Part shown: piece after piece, positions 36,173-45,490 of the stretch | How positions within the stretch are numbered: the first letter of the stretch is position 1 | How the letters are laid out: each line of letters begins with the position of its first letter | Source: JBBRWO01 sp964388455 | GTDB taxonomy: Bacteria; Actinomycetota; Coriobacteriia; Anaerosomatales; JAAXUF01 | NCBI GenBank assembly: GCA_964388455.1 | Contig: CAYMAN010000004.1 | Location: forward strand, 31,404 to 95,403 | DNA length: 64,000 bases | Reading direction: 5' to 3' | The notes under the pieces: model-generated | Told to the model about the DNA's origin: nothing | Seen by the model: the letters and a program-made list of their open reading frames with translations, nothing else | Database searches by the model: none | Position numbers and translations under genes: made by a program

Positions 36173-37288
36173 TCAGGCGCACTTCTCGTCCTGCGCGGCG
36201 CTATGCTCGGTGGCTTGAGAGGCGTGAAGCATCGCGTCGCCAATTGCCGCGACAACAGGCACAGCGACCGAGTTTCCGAATTGTCTGTATGCCTGCGTGT
36301 CGCTGACAACAATCTGAAAGTCCTCTGGAAAACCCATAAGCCGCGCGCACTCGCGTGGTGTGAGCCGTCGTGGGTTCTTGCCGCGTTGGGGAATCAGGAT
36401 CTCAGAGCCATCCTTGTGGTAACGGGCGCTCAGTGTGCGTGAGACGCCGTCCCGGCTGGCAAGGCCGAAGCCGAAGCCATTCCCTGCCGCGCGGTGTTTC
36501 GCCGCATAGGCCTGAAGGTACGCCCAGAGCTTGTCGCTGAGCGTGTACTTCGGGTCGACCTTGGCGGCAAGGATGGATTCCAGCTTCGGACCTTCGGTCG
36601 GGAGAGAAGGGAACGCGAACTCGGTGGGCTTGCGGAATCCCACGAGGTACACGCGTTCGCGGTGCTGGGGCACTAGCGCCGCTGCATCTACCACCTGCCA
36701 TTTGACGTCATAGCCGAGTTCATCGGTAAGCGTCTCCATTATGATCCTGAATGTCTGCCCGCGATCATGTCCGACAAGATTCTTGACGTTTTCGAGCAGG
36801 AACATGGAGGGCTGACGCTCGCGGATAATCTGCGCCACTTCGAAGAACAGCGTTCCCTGTGTGGGGTGCGCGAATCCGTGCTCTCGCCCGAGTGAGGTAT
36901 GTTTGGATACTCCGGCGAGGCTGAACGGCTGACAGGGGAATCCGGCGCATAGGAGATCGTGACTCGGGATACGAGCCTGCGTCTCCTCGACCGTGATGTC
37001 GCCGCACGGCGTTTCGCCGAAGTTCGCAGAGTACGTGGCCGCAGAGTGCTTGTCCCACTCGGAGGAGAAGACGCATTCGCCTCCGAGTGATTCGAACGCC
37101 ATGCGGAATCCTCCGATTCCGGCAAAGAGATCGATGAAAGTGAAGGGGCGGTGTTCGCACAGTTCGCCCGCGATGTTCCAGTGAGGCAAGCGCAGACTTC
37201 CGATCAGGTCGAGTTGACCCGGGACGTAAGACCCGGGAGGTTCTTCACAGAGTATAGGGGGTTGAACTCGCAGGGCCAGGTCCGACAT
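36173..37288 (-). CDS. C5-cytosine DNA methyltransferase (second, Dcm-like)
   Basis: The 371-residue protein has motif I FIDLFAGIGGFRMAF, motif IV with catalytic Cys119 in AGFPCQPFSLAG, LLENVKN at 165-171, VPQHRERVYLVGF (VIII) and QFGNSVAVPV (X). It should protect the sites cut by the adjacent MvaI/BcnI-type enzyme. The ATG at 37288 with AAGGGAG six bases upstream is preferred to a TTG at 37342. The order on the minus strand is AIPR, Vsr, methyltransferase, endonuclease, with 1-62 base gaps between the last three. Confidence 0.93.
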   Translation of the reverse strand: MSDLALRVQPPILCEEPPGSYVPGQLDLIGSLRLPHWNIAGELCEHRPFTFIDLFAGIGGFRMAFESLGGECVFSSEWDKHSAATYSANFGETPCGDITVEETQARIPSHDLLCAGFPCQPFSLAGVSKHTSLGREHGFAHPTQGTLFFEVAQIIRERQPSMFLLENVKNLVGHDRGQTFRIIMETLTDELGYDVKWQVVDAAALVPQHRERVYLVGFRKPTEFAFPSLPTEGPKLESILAAKVDPKYTLSDKLWAYLQAYAAKHRAAGNGFGFGLASRDGVSRTLSARYHKDGSEILIPQRGKNPRRLTPRECARLMGFPEDFQIVVSDTQAYRQFGNSVAVPVVAAIGDAMLHASQATEHSAAQDEKCA

Positions 37289-37349
37289 TTGCGGCTCCCT
37301 TCGTTCTGGGAAGAATCGCATGTCGGTCTGACAGGTTCCCAAATGGAAC

Positions 37350-37763
37350 CTAGCCGTCGAGCGCGCGAGTCACCCGCGCAACCTCGATGCCCGGCGTCGC
37401 TCTGAGACTGCATTCCCAGATTGTGACCACCGTCCACCCGCTTGCTTCCAGCTGAGCCGACTTGCGGGCGTCCCTCTCCCGCGTTGCGTCGAACTTAGTG
37501 GACCAGAATTGGGAGTTCGCCTTGGGCGCTGGAGGGTCGCACCGCGGGCATCTATGCCAGAAGCAGCCGTTCACGAAGATGGCCACCTTGCGCCCCGGGT
37601 AGGCGATGTCGGGGTGCCCGGGCACCTTCCAGTACAGGCGATAGCCAGGATACCCGGCCTCACGGAGCAGTCGGCGCAGCTCGAGCTCGGGCTTAGTGTT
37701 CTTGCCGCGGTTCGCTTGCATCGTCTTCCGCGCAGCGGGCGACGATGCTGGTGGTGTCGTCAT
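37350..37763 (-). CDS. vsr: Vsr very-short-patch repair endonuclease
   Basis: The 137-residue Vsr nicks next to T-G mismatches that arise when 5-methylcytosine deaminates. The sequence shows KNTKPELELRRLL, the PGHPDIAYPGRKVAIFVNG core with catalytic Asp52, and GCFWHRCPRC, with Cys67, His70, Cys72 and Cys75 forming metal/active-site ligands, then FWSTK and RERD. Its place between AIPR and the Dcm-like methyltransferase is classic for C5 systems. The ribosome site is weak. Confidence 0.94.
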   Translation of the reverse strand: MTTPPASSPAARKTMQANRGKNTKPELELRRLLREAGYPGYRLYWKVPGHPDIAYPGRKVAIFVNGCFWHRCPRCDPPAPKANSQFWSTKFDATRERDARKSAQLEASGWTVVTIWECSLRATPGIEVARVTRALDG

Positions 37764-37797
37764 TAGTGGAAGCTCACGAGCACCGCAGCATACACCG

Positions 37798-39912
37798 CTA
37801 CATATCCACGGGGATGTCTATGGCGGGCAGGGTGGACAAGAAGTCGCGGTCTGGCTGGTTCTTCCATGAAAGTACGGCATCACGAGACACGTTGTTGTTC
37901 TCCAGGATCGCCATCCGCATTGCCTTCACGGTCTCCCGCTTTGCAAAGAACATTTTCGGCCGCGGCGAAGCCTCGATATGAAACTTGTTCTCAACGCAGT
38001 AGTTCTTCGCTGCCCATCGCACGAACTCGCCAGTCCGGGTCAAAATCCCTGTCGGGTAGGCGGTCGACAGGTCGGCGGGCGATATCGTGAATCCGGAAGC
38101 GACCCAAGCGCCGATGTCTGCTGTTGCTAGGATCGACCTCGTTGTAGACGCCGAGAGGGGGCCGTATCTTCTGGCCAAGCAGAACGCGAACAGCTCTATC
38201 AGGACATCTTCCATGTTGATGAGGTAGTTGTTGAATTGATAGGCGGTGTCGTGAGCAAGCCAGTTGGCCTGATCAGCCGCGCTGGACGTGATCGATGCGC
38301 TGGCAGTGTCACCCTTGAGCTTCCCCTGCTCAATACCACGCAACAGCGACTCCCTCTTGTTCGTGTAACTGCTCTTGCTCGTCGTCCTCATGAAGCTTGA
38401 GACCGCCACGGCGAGCAAGTACTGCACCGAACTCGGCGGACCCTCCTCAAGGGTTTCTCGTGCGATTCCATCAAACTCCGGATTCACGAAGTTCGCGAGT
38501 GTTGCTTCACCGGGGTGCTCGCGAAACAGACGAGCATAGAGCGCATCGTTTCCGAAGTAATCTTGACCGCCTGAGAGTACGGAGTTTGAGTTCCCAACGA
38601 ATGCGTACCAAGCCTTGGCCACGGTTAGGTTATCGACCACGCGGTCCCGGCTCTTGCCACCCACCGGCTGCGTTGACTTGTAGTCGGCCCGTCGGAACCA
38701 CGGGGCACGTTTACCCGCTGCGCAAAGGGCTTCGAACTCGCCATCCTTGCGCACGTAGAACCATCCCAAGTCCCCAAACTGACGCTGAATGGCTTTCTGC
38801 TCGGGGGAGTTTGACCGCAGGTTCCTCGGCTTCATGGGATTCTGGTTGTTCGTCGATATGACGATTTGTTCCAACAGTTCGGGTCGGATGTTCTGAACGA
38901 CCTTGACCTGCACCCGAGTCTCCTCCCTTAACAGCGCTTGCTCGCGCGGGGGGAGGGTCTTGTATGTCTGGTATACGGAACTCACGGTCTGGCAACCGTT
39001 CACAACCTGTGCGCCGGATACGCGTATCCGGTCGCCCTTCTTGGCAAATGAAGTGCACGTCACGAGCAGGCCGTTGTTCAAGTGGTGGAACACCCGGCGC
39101 CCTTTGCTGTGGCGCAGGGTCTTCCCTATCTCCTTGTTGACTACTGAATTCGGGATCTCTTGGCGCACATTCAGGTCGAAGAGCCGGGGTCCGTAGGCCT
39201 CCATCGCGTCAACAAGATCGCTTGCAGATGCGAGCGCGAACACCCAGTCCGTCTGATGGAGGACATCCGTACCCATATTGTGAACGTGCAGATCCACCGT
39301 TATGTCCTCGTAGGAGCCGCTGCTCATTGCGTGGACGCGCTCGAGTATGTCCGTCCATGTAACCAAGGAGAGAGTGACGCCTTCGGAGAAGAGGATGTCG
39401 CGCTGCGCCTCGAGGAGCAGTTTCGCTTGCTCGGTCAATTCCCCCATGATCGCCAGTGTCGCGGAGAGACTGGTCGCCCCCGCATCTGCGTTTCGATCGA
39501 GCTGATAGTCGCTGCGCAGGTCCCTGACGCTCGCCTTGGCCTTGTACTCGCCTTCGTCGTCGGTCATGAACGCAACCGATTCCAAGAGTTCGTTCACCGC
39601 GGCGGCATCAAAGGTCGGCGGCTTCTTTGCGGCTAGCAGCGTCTCAACCGTCGGGCACTTGCACTGGTAGATGGAGTAACTCTGAAGGCCGCGAACTGCG
39701 AAGTCGATCGAATGATCGTGAGCGCCATCGGTGTACACGAAAGCTTGGCTGTTGGTGGTCTCGAAGAGTTCTGCGATCCAGTGATCAAAGGCGTGGTGGA
39801 CATCGAACTCTTCCAGATGACGTCCGGCGACAGCCTCCATTGCAGCGACCGCTTCTACGGCAAACGATGGGAATGACTTGCTCGTGGCCGCGCGGGTCCT
39901 ATTGTTTGGCAC
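37798..39912 (-). CDS. AIPR-family protein (abortive infection phage resistance)
   Basis: The 704-residue protein has an N-terminal restriction-like segment (YQCKCPTVETLL) and the AIPR core HLNNGLLVTC...VVNGCQTVSSVYQTY, with ISTNNQNPMKPRNLRSN downstream. AIPR proteins were linked to abortive phage infection and often accompany Dcm, Vsr and GHKL ATPases. The biochemical activity is not established. The start GTG at 39912 has GGGAGGGG five bases upstream. It leads the minus-strand operon ending in the endonuclease and diverges from the P-loop ATPase module. Confidence 0.85.
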   Translation of the reverse strand: MPNNRTRAATSKSFPSFAVEAVAAMEAVAGRHLEEFDVHHAFDHWIAELFETTNSQAFVYTDGAHDHSIDFAVRGLQSYSIYQCKCPTVETLLAAKKPPTFDAAAVNELLESVAFMTDDEGEYKAKASVRDLRSDYQLDRNADAGATSLSATLAIMGELTEQAKLLLEAQRDILFSEGVTLSLVTWTDILERVHAMSSGSYEDITVDLHVHNMGTDVLHQTDWVFALASASDLVDAMEAYGPRLFDLNVRQEIPNSVVNKEIGKTLRHSKGRRVFHHLNNGLLVTCTSFAKKGDRIRVSGAQVVNGCQTVSSVYQTYKTLPPREQALLREETRVQVKVVQNIRPELLEQIVISTNNQNPMKPRNLRSNSPEQKAIQRQFGDLGWFYVRKDGEFEALCAAGKRAPWFRRADYKSTQPVGGKSRDRVVDNLTVAKAWYAFVGNSNSVLSGGQDYFGNDALYARLFREHPGEATLANFVNPEFDGIARETLEEGPPSSVQYLLAVAVSSFMRTTSKSSYTNKRESLLRGIEQGKLKGDTASASITSSAADQANWLAHDTAYQFNNYLINMEDVLIELFAFCLARRYGPLSASTTRSILATADIGAWVASGFTISPADLSTAYPTGILTRTGEFVRWAAKNYCVENKFHIEASPRPKMFFAKRETVKAMRMAILENNNVSRDAVLSWKNQPDRDFLSTLPAIDIPVDM

Positions 39913-40286
39913 GTCTTCCCCTCCCTCGGTGATCGTGCTCGATGATCCCGCACATCCTGGGGGAGCACAAGCGGCACCGCCAGCCCCATGCCCTTCGGGT
40001 TCTCAGCCCGTGTAGTAATGTCGCGGGTACATAGCCGGAAGGTCACTGCCCCGGACGTGATGACCGTTCAAGAACAGCTGCCCGGCGAGAGGGTCTAGTC
40101 CTTGCTGCGCGCTGCCTTCTAGCACCCTCCATCTGACGTGTATGCGCACAGCTATGCATTCGACCCGAATGCCGACTTTTCCAAGTCCCAATTCGCGGTG
40201 CTGAAGCGCGCCAGCCGGTGGTATGTCAGACTGCCGAGGGGGATGATTCCTAGCTCTACATCGTGCAGATTCCAGGAGGGTTTACG
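39913..40286. other. divergent intergenic region, AIPR operon and ATPase module
   Basis: These 374 bases separate two divergent defence operons and should hold promoters for both. I see no convincing -35/-10 pair, no tRNA and no strong palindrome. Short frames cross it but lack ribosome sites. The ATPase ribosome site AGGAGGG is at 40274-40280. Confidence 0.5.
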
Positions 40287-42719
40287 GTGCCGGATGCAGT
40301 CCAAGTCATCGAGGATGTCGAAGAACTGGTCCGCGTAGTCCAGCCTGTGGAAGCGCAGCAACGGCTCAGTACGTTGATTCGCTCGCTTGATCGAGTTCAG
40401 CTCCTGTTGTTTGAAGGACAGCTCCGCAGGACCATCGCGGAGTTCACTAAGGCAAGAGCGCGCGAACTGACGCAGATCCTCGATGCGTCGTTGTCCGGGT
40501 CCGCGGGGTCAGCGCGACAGGAGGACGTGGCGCAAGCGCCCTCGGTCGGCGCGGTCGAACAGGCGCAAGGCAAGCTACGTCAGAGGCTCGCGGCACTCAG
40601 CCGGTACCGAATCTTCCAGTGGGCAGACTATAGGAACCTAGTTGAGGAGCTCATACAGGATGTCGTCGAGCACGACCAAGAGGAGTTCGACTTAGCGCCG
40701 CACGAGGCCTTCGCCGTTGGTCTAGCTGAGGAGTTCTCCGCGCATGTCAGGGAGGTGTTCCACAAGGGGTTCGAGTACTTCCTTCAAAGCGGAACCACAG
40801 ATTCGAGCGTTGTGACGGTGGCCCAAGAGAAAGCGGTGAGGGGGCTTGGGAGTCTCCTAGAGGCCGTTTCTTTCTCCTATCGTGCGGCGGCCACCCTATA
40901 CGGTGATCCACTCGCCGCTGAACAAGCCAGACTGGTCATTGGCCCGATGCTGAGTGGCACAATCGAGGGGTTTGCCTCCCTCGATCTTGGCGGAGTCAGT
41001 GGATCGCGGCTTCTGCGCGAGCGGCTCGCAGTGTGGACGCCCGCTCTGGCGTATCTCACTCCTGTGCAGCTGGAGTCTCTGTCAGCATGCCGGCTCTTTG
41101 ACGATATTGCCGACGCAGAGCGTAGCGTGAAGGTCATGGTCTCCGCGATGGACGCAGGATTGCGCGAGGCGCGTCGTGAGAACGTGCTGGCGGTCGCTGA
41201 GTCAAGAATGGATGTCGAGGAGGCGCGACTTGATGTCAGCTTGGTCATCGGCAACATGTCCGGTGATCCGATCCGAACCTCCTGCTACATGATGGGCGTT
41301 CGCGGCGGCAGACAATCGCTCGAGATTCTTAGAAACCAAGGAACCATCCTTGCGGTCGCCTCGCTCAGCGCGCGTCTCGCGGAGGAGGTCTCTGTATCGC
41401 GATTGCTCGCTGATGTCGTCGTCGACGTGTCTCTGGAGGCGAGTCCACAACTACTGAACGCCAAGCAGCAGGCTGTATCGGCGGTCATCCAGGCACTCCA
41501 AGCACGAGGCGGCAAGACCGGAGTCAGCGTCACACTTCTGGAGAATGTTGCGCAGGAGTTCCCAGTCACCGATGTTGTGGCGAGCGCGCTCACCCGGGTC
41601 TCGCGCCCCAGTGTGGAACGCCTCTTCAGGGGCGGCGTCGAAACGAATGGGGTCCGCTTGTGGTGTAGCGTCAGACGGAGCGGGAAGACCACCGCTTGTT
41701 TCGGACCTGAGCTTCAATCGAGGGGCTCTGTCGTGCTGAGGCAAACATGTCTAAAGACTGAGCAGTACCCGGAGGCAAACGTGCTCTTCGAGGGCATCCT
41801 CAGTCACATACTTGCGGGAGATAGCCTCCCACGAGATTTCGTCAGGAGCTTCATCGATCAACAGCTCGAACTACTGCCGGGAAGCCGCGCAGTGCTTGTC
41901 ATTGATGAGTACGAGATTCTGTTCCGGAATCTTGTGGTGTACTCAAATGAGAGTGGCGCGGCGCTGACACGACTTGTCTTGCCACTCCTGGAGCAGCTCG
42001 TTGCATTCGCACGGGACAACCTGTTGATGTTGGTGGGTCAGCGGCCCGACGCGCACAGAATTGCAGTCGAGCACAATCAACTGAGTGTCTACACACACGC
42101 CGAGCATTTCCCCCTGTTCGAGCACGCCCGCGGCGCGACGGTCTCCGAGTACTCACTGCTGATGTCCAAGGTCTTTCGGCATCTGGATGTGGAGCCCGGT
42201 TTCGTAGACAGAATGTACGGGGAGACCGGTGGTCACCCGTACCTGAGCGTTTACCTGGCCCGAGCGTACCTCGACTGGGCAAGCCAACATATGCGCGAAT
42301 CGGGCAAGATACTCGGTACATCGTCATACGCCGAGTTCGCGTACCTGAATCTCGCTCGACGACAGCTCGCTCGAGAGAGCGCAAGATACGAAGGCTACGG
42401 CTACTTCATCGACACGATTGGCAAGCATCTGTCTCCCAGCGGTCCGGATTTCGTTCCATGGCTGTACTGTGTGTACTCGGTTCTTCGAAGGATTGCGCTT
42501 GAATCACCGCAAGAACTCCAGTGCAGTTATGACGACTACGCCGCAATATGCGAGGACATTGGGTCCGCAGCGCGGTTTGGGAAGAACCCAGACGTCTTGC
42601 TGGCCGAGGCCGAGCAGTCGAACTTCTTGTTCGAGTCTGATGGCATGGTTCGGCCGGCAGTTCCACTGATTGCACGGCTCGCCGCTATTGCGGCTCCAAT
42701 CACAACCGCTGGGAGGTAG
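40287..42719 (+). CDS. large P-loop ATPase of an unrecognised three-gene module
   Basis: I do not recognise this 810-residue family. The N-terminal 440 residues are mostly helical. The C-terminal half is a P-loop domain with an unusual Walker A SVRRSGKTT (about 461-469), Walker B VLVIDEYE (about 536-542) and a sensor-like LLMLVGQRPDA. This RRSGKT form occurs in STAND/AAA-type signalling ATPases. A winged-helix-like end follows. AGGAGGG six bases before the GTG at 40287 decides the start. The gene is followed three bases later by the 337-residue gene and then an EcsC-like gene. The defence context suggests that the N-terminus senses or binds a partner, which is an inference. Confidence 0.75.
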   Translation: MPDAVQVIEDVEELVRVVQPVEAQQRLSTLIRSLDRVQLLLFEGQLRRTIAEFTKARARELTQILDASLSGSAGSARQEDVAQAPSVGAVEQAQGKLRQRLAALSRYRIFQWADYRNLVEELIQDVVEHDQEEFDLAPHEAFAVGLAEEFSAHVREVFHKGFEYFLQSGTTDSSVVTVAQEKAVRGLGSLLEAVSFSYRAAATLYGDPLAAEQARLVIGPMLSGTIEGFASLDLGGVSGSRLLRERLAVWTPALAYLTPVQLESLSACRLFDDIADAERSVKVMVSAMDAGLREARRENVLAVAESRMDVEEARLDVSLVIGNMSGDPIRTSCYMMGVRGGRQSLEILRNQGTILAVASLSARLAEEVSVSRLLADVVVDVSLEASPQLLNAKQQAVSAVIQALQARGGKTGVSVTLLENVAQEFPVTDVVASALTRVSRPSVERLFRGGVETNGVRLWCSVRRSGKTTACFGPELQSRGSVVLRQTCLKTEQYPEANVLFEGILSHILAGDSLPRDFVRSFIDQQLELLPGSRAVLVIDEYEILFRNLVVYSNESGAALTRLVLPLLEQLVAFARDNLLMLVGQRPDAHRIAVEHNQLSVYTHAEHFPLFEHARGATVSEYSLLMSKVFRHLDVEPGFVDRMYGETGGHPYLSVYLARAYLDWASQHMRESGKILGTSSYAEFAYLNLARRQLARESARYEGYGYFIDTIGKHLSPSGPDFVPWLYCVYSVLRRIALESPQELQCSYDDYAAICEDIGSAARFGKNPDVLLAEAEQSNFLFESDGMVRPAVPLIARLAAIAAPITTAGR

Positions 42720-42722
42720 TTG

Positions 42723-43736
42723 GTGAACGGTGCAGAGGCATTGGCTGCGCTCGGAAACGCGTGCAAGGGCACTCGGTGTCCCATTGTTGTGCGTTGGGCG
42801 AAGGTTCCCAAGGGGCGAACCGAGTTCATTCGCCAAGCCATTCAGGCTCACGATGGGTCCTTTCCGTTGCTGGTGTGTCAGCGACTGACCGGATTCGTTG
42901 ACGCCGATGCGGTGAACGCGGACGTTTTAGGGCTTCTTGCTGATCACAGGGCATTGGTTGAGGAGCAGTTGAATGGACAGTATGTTGACCGCCCTCTTGG
43001 AATACTGCTCGTCACCAAGACAGACTTGCCGAGAGGTGTCTCGGGATCATTCGTAGACGTGCCAGATTGGCATCCTCATCTCGGCGGGAAGTGCGTCGAA
43101 GTGGATTTCGACGGTGCCGACTACGATCTACTGATTCCCCTCGACGATTCGCGTGCTTGCCATGATGACCTTGAGCAAGCTGTCTTGGAGTTTGATGCGG
43201 CACTGTGTCGCGGGCTGATCGCCGCTTGTTCTGGCGACGGATACTCCCATGTTCGCGACTTCCTCCGTATGCTTGACGTGGGCTGCGACGGTACAAAGCG
43301 AGGGTGCGTGCAGGCCCTAGAGCGATCGATGGCTGTCAGCCGGAAGCGGACTGGGTTTCGCCCAGAAGCTAACGGGGTCACGTTGTCTGAGGCAATCTGG
43401 ATGCACGTGTATGACGTCAGCATTACGGACCTTGACACTCTGGCAAGGCATCTTGGAAAGGCTTGCGAGGTTCTCGCCTCCGAGGAGCCGTCGTTGCTGT
43501 CTATTCGTGAATGCATGCCGGCAGTGCTAATCCGGCCAAGGAACAAGAATCTGGGACCGGAGAACCACTTCGCACGAAATGCGGTAATGGCGTGTTTCGG
43601 CGCCTGTCAGTTCCTCACGGTCGGTCATCATGCGGACCAGTACGAGGGCTATCCTGCTGAACTGGTGGTCTGGTGCTCATGGGATCTGCGCGATGCCCTG
43701 CGCCTGCAGGCGGAGGTGCTGACGCTGCTGTCATAG
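42723..43736 (+). CDS. hypothetical 337-residue protein of the ATPase module
   Basis: I recognise no family. The sequence is soluble, with an alpha/beta-looking first third (CPIVVRWAKVPKGRTEFIRQA, FPLLVCQRLTGFV, RPLGILLVTKTDLPRG), an acidic middle and several cysteines (for example CSGDGY, LDVGCDG and MACFGACQF). No signal peptide or membrane helix is seen. The GTG at 42723 is six bases after GGGAGG and three bases after the ATPase stop, so it is co-translated. It may be an adaptor or effector for the ATPase. Confidence 0.65.
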   Translation: MNGAEALAALGNACKGTRCPIVVRWAKVPKGRTEFIRQAIQAHDGSFPLLVCQRLTGFVDADAVNADVLGLLADHRALVEEQLNGQYVDRPLGILLVTKTDLPRGVSGSFVDVPDWHPHLGGKCVEVDFDGADYDLLIPLDDSRACHDDLEQAVLEFDAALCRGLIAACSGDGYSHVRDFLRMLDVGCDGTKRGCVQALERSMAVSRKRTGFRPEANGVTLSEAIWMHVYDVSITDLDTLARHLGKACEVLASEEPSLLSIRECMPAVLIRPRNKNLGPENHFARNAVMACFGACQFLTVGHHADQYEGYPAELVVWCSWDLRDALRLQAEVLTLLS

Positions 43737-43861
43737 ATGACACGGCGAGCACGAGCGAGACACTCCGTTCGATTGCCCAAAGAACTTCGAAACCGCGAGC
43801 TGGTCACAGCCACTGGCGAGACTTCGCCGCACAGACAGAGGACTCAGAAGGTGAGGCGTTG

Positions 43862-44596
43862 ATGGATGACGGAGAAGCGGGTCTGTCAGTCTGGAATGGG
43901 GTACTCGGGGCAGCCCTCAAGTTGCCCGGCGTGAAGGTTGACCGCACCGCGTTTCTGAGATCCGCCCTAGCTGCCCATGTGTCGCCTGAAGTCATCATGA
44001 GGGCAATCGAGACCACACCGGCGAAGGCGGACGTGCCTGACGCTGTCATTCACAGGGTTGCTCGTGCTTCCATCAGCTGGCATCGTGGAGGCGTCACGGC
44101 AGTCTCCGCGCTAGTTGGCCTGCCCGGAGGCTGGTGGATGGCGGGAACGATTCCGGCCGACCTCACCCAGTACTTCTGGCATGTTCTCGTTGTCCTCCAG
44201 AAGCTGGCGTACCTGCACGGATGGCCACAGCTCCTTGAAGAGGACCACAGCATCGACGACGAGACGATGCTTGTCTTGACGTTGTTTGTCGGCGTGATGA
44301 TGGGAGCTCAAGGGGCCGCAGAGGGTCTGGGGAAACTTGCAGTCGCCTTGTCCGCTCAAGTCGTGAAGCGTCTACCACGAGCCGCGCTTACAAAGTACGC
44401 TTTGTATCGGGTCGCTAGGGAAGTTGCGAAATGGATTGGCGTCACCATGACCAAGAAGAAGTTCGCTGAGTGGGTTGGTCGCGCAGTTCCGATCGTGGGT
44501 GGGCTTGTTTCAGGAGGTGTGACTTGGTTCGCCTTTGGAATCGGGGCAAAGCGCCTGCTACGTCATCTTGAAGGACTCCCTCTCGCGCGTCCCTAG
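43862..44596 (+). CDS. EcsC-like membrane-associated protein of the ATPase module
   Basis: The product of about 244 residues resembles the EcsC family: VSALVGLPGGWWMAGTIPADLTQYFW, then LQKLAYLHGWPQL, LTLFVGVMMGAQGAAEGLG and a Gly-rich hydrophobic PIVGGLVSGGVTWFAFGIGAK. These are amphipathic or membrane-inserting helices. The ATG at 43862 has GGTGAGG just upstream. An earlier ATG at 43679 would overlap the previous gene. As the last gene of a defence-like operon it could be a membrane effector, which is an inference. EcsC itself has no defined reaction. Confidence 0.65.
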   Translation: MDDGEAGLSVWNGVLGAALKLPGVKVDRTAFLRSALAAHVSPEVIMRAIETTPAKADVPDAVIHRVARASISWHRGGVTAVSALVGLPGGWWMAGTIPADLTQYFWHVLVVLQKLAYLHGWPQLLEEDHSIDDETMLVLTLFVGVMMGAQGAAEGLGKLAVALSAQVVKRLPRAALTKYALYRVAREVAKWIGVTMTKKKFAEWVGRAVPIVGGLVSGGVTWFAFGIGAKRLLRHLEGLPLARP

Positions 44597-44883
44597 CCGC
44601 GTGAATGCTGAGCTCAACGTCGCTCGGCTGCGGACTATCGAGGTGGCAGGCGGAACGGATATCTCGCCACAAGTCAGAGCGTCACGGTCTGGAGTTGATG
44701 CCAACACTAGGGCGATTAGTTGGGCTTACAGAGACATTGTCCCGGACTGCCCCAGCTCCTGAGCCTAGGGTTGGCTGCTGATTCGCAGGAGCTAGGCTTG
44801 GCGCTCAAGTCCATGGCTTCTGGTGTCGCGAAGGTGCGCAGTTATCCCCCTCCCCGGCTGGCGGCGAACGAGCGAGGTCCACG
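44597..44883. other. intergenic gap at the right side of the accessory region
   Basis: These 287 bases have no supported gene, tRNA or strong hairpin. They separate the ATPase module from core-like genes and may hold the right boundary of the accessory region. I found no copy of the tRNA 3-prime end here. Confidence 0.4.
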
Positions 44884-45360
44884 TTGAACACACGCCCGCT
44901 AGAATCCGTCGCCGACTACCCGCGCCCGCCAGCGATCGAGCACGTCGACCGCGCAATCCACGCGACCGTCGGTGGCCACGTCATCATCGACACGCACCGC
45001 CCGATCCGCATCCTCGAGACCTTCCACCCGCCGGTCTACTACATCCCACCGGCGGACGTCTCCATGCAGTTCCTCGAGCCAAGCCCCCACACGTCCTTCT
45101 GCGAGTTCAAAGGCCAGGCCCACTACTACTCGCTCGTCGTCGACGGCGAGAGGCGGTCCAATGTCGCCTGGTACTATCCCAACCCGTCTCCGGGCTACGA
45201 GGATCTCGCGGAACACATTGCCTTCTACGCGTGGGCGCTCGACGAGGCCACCGTCGATGGCGAGCAGGTCACTCCGCAACCGGGTCACTTCTACGGCGGC
45301 TGGATAACGAGCGAGATCACGGGACCGATCAAGGGCAAGCCCGGCACCACCGGCTGGTGA
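44884..45360 (+). CDS. DUF427 domain protein
   Basis: The 158-residue protein matches DUF427: DTHRPIRILETFHPPVYYIPP, then HTSFCEFKGQAHYYSL and NVAWYYPNPSPGYEDLAEHIAFYAW. The family is a small beta-rich cytosolic fold of unknown function found mostly in actinobacteria and proteobacteria. The start is a TTG with GCGAGGT six bases before it. No in-frame ATG lies near, so the weak start is accepted. It stands 130 bases before a small acidic gene. Confidence 0.85.
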   Translation: MNTRPLESVADYPRPPAIEHVDRAIHATVGGHVIIDTHRPIRILETFHPPVYYIPPADVSMQFLEPSPHTSFCEFKGQAHYYSLVVDGERRSNVAWYYPNPSPGYEDLAEHIAFYAWALDEATVDGEQVTPQPGHFYGGWITSEITGPIKGKPGTTGW

Positions 45361-45490
45361 AAGCCCGGACCCTGAGCCATCGCCCCGCTGGATTCCCAAG
45401 GTCCTCAATCGTGTGTCGTGGTGCTTGGAGTCTGGCGGGGGTGGGCATCTGCTCAGGAGAGGACCGTACAACACCTAAGGAGGTGTCGAC

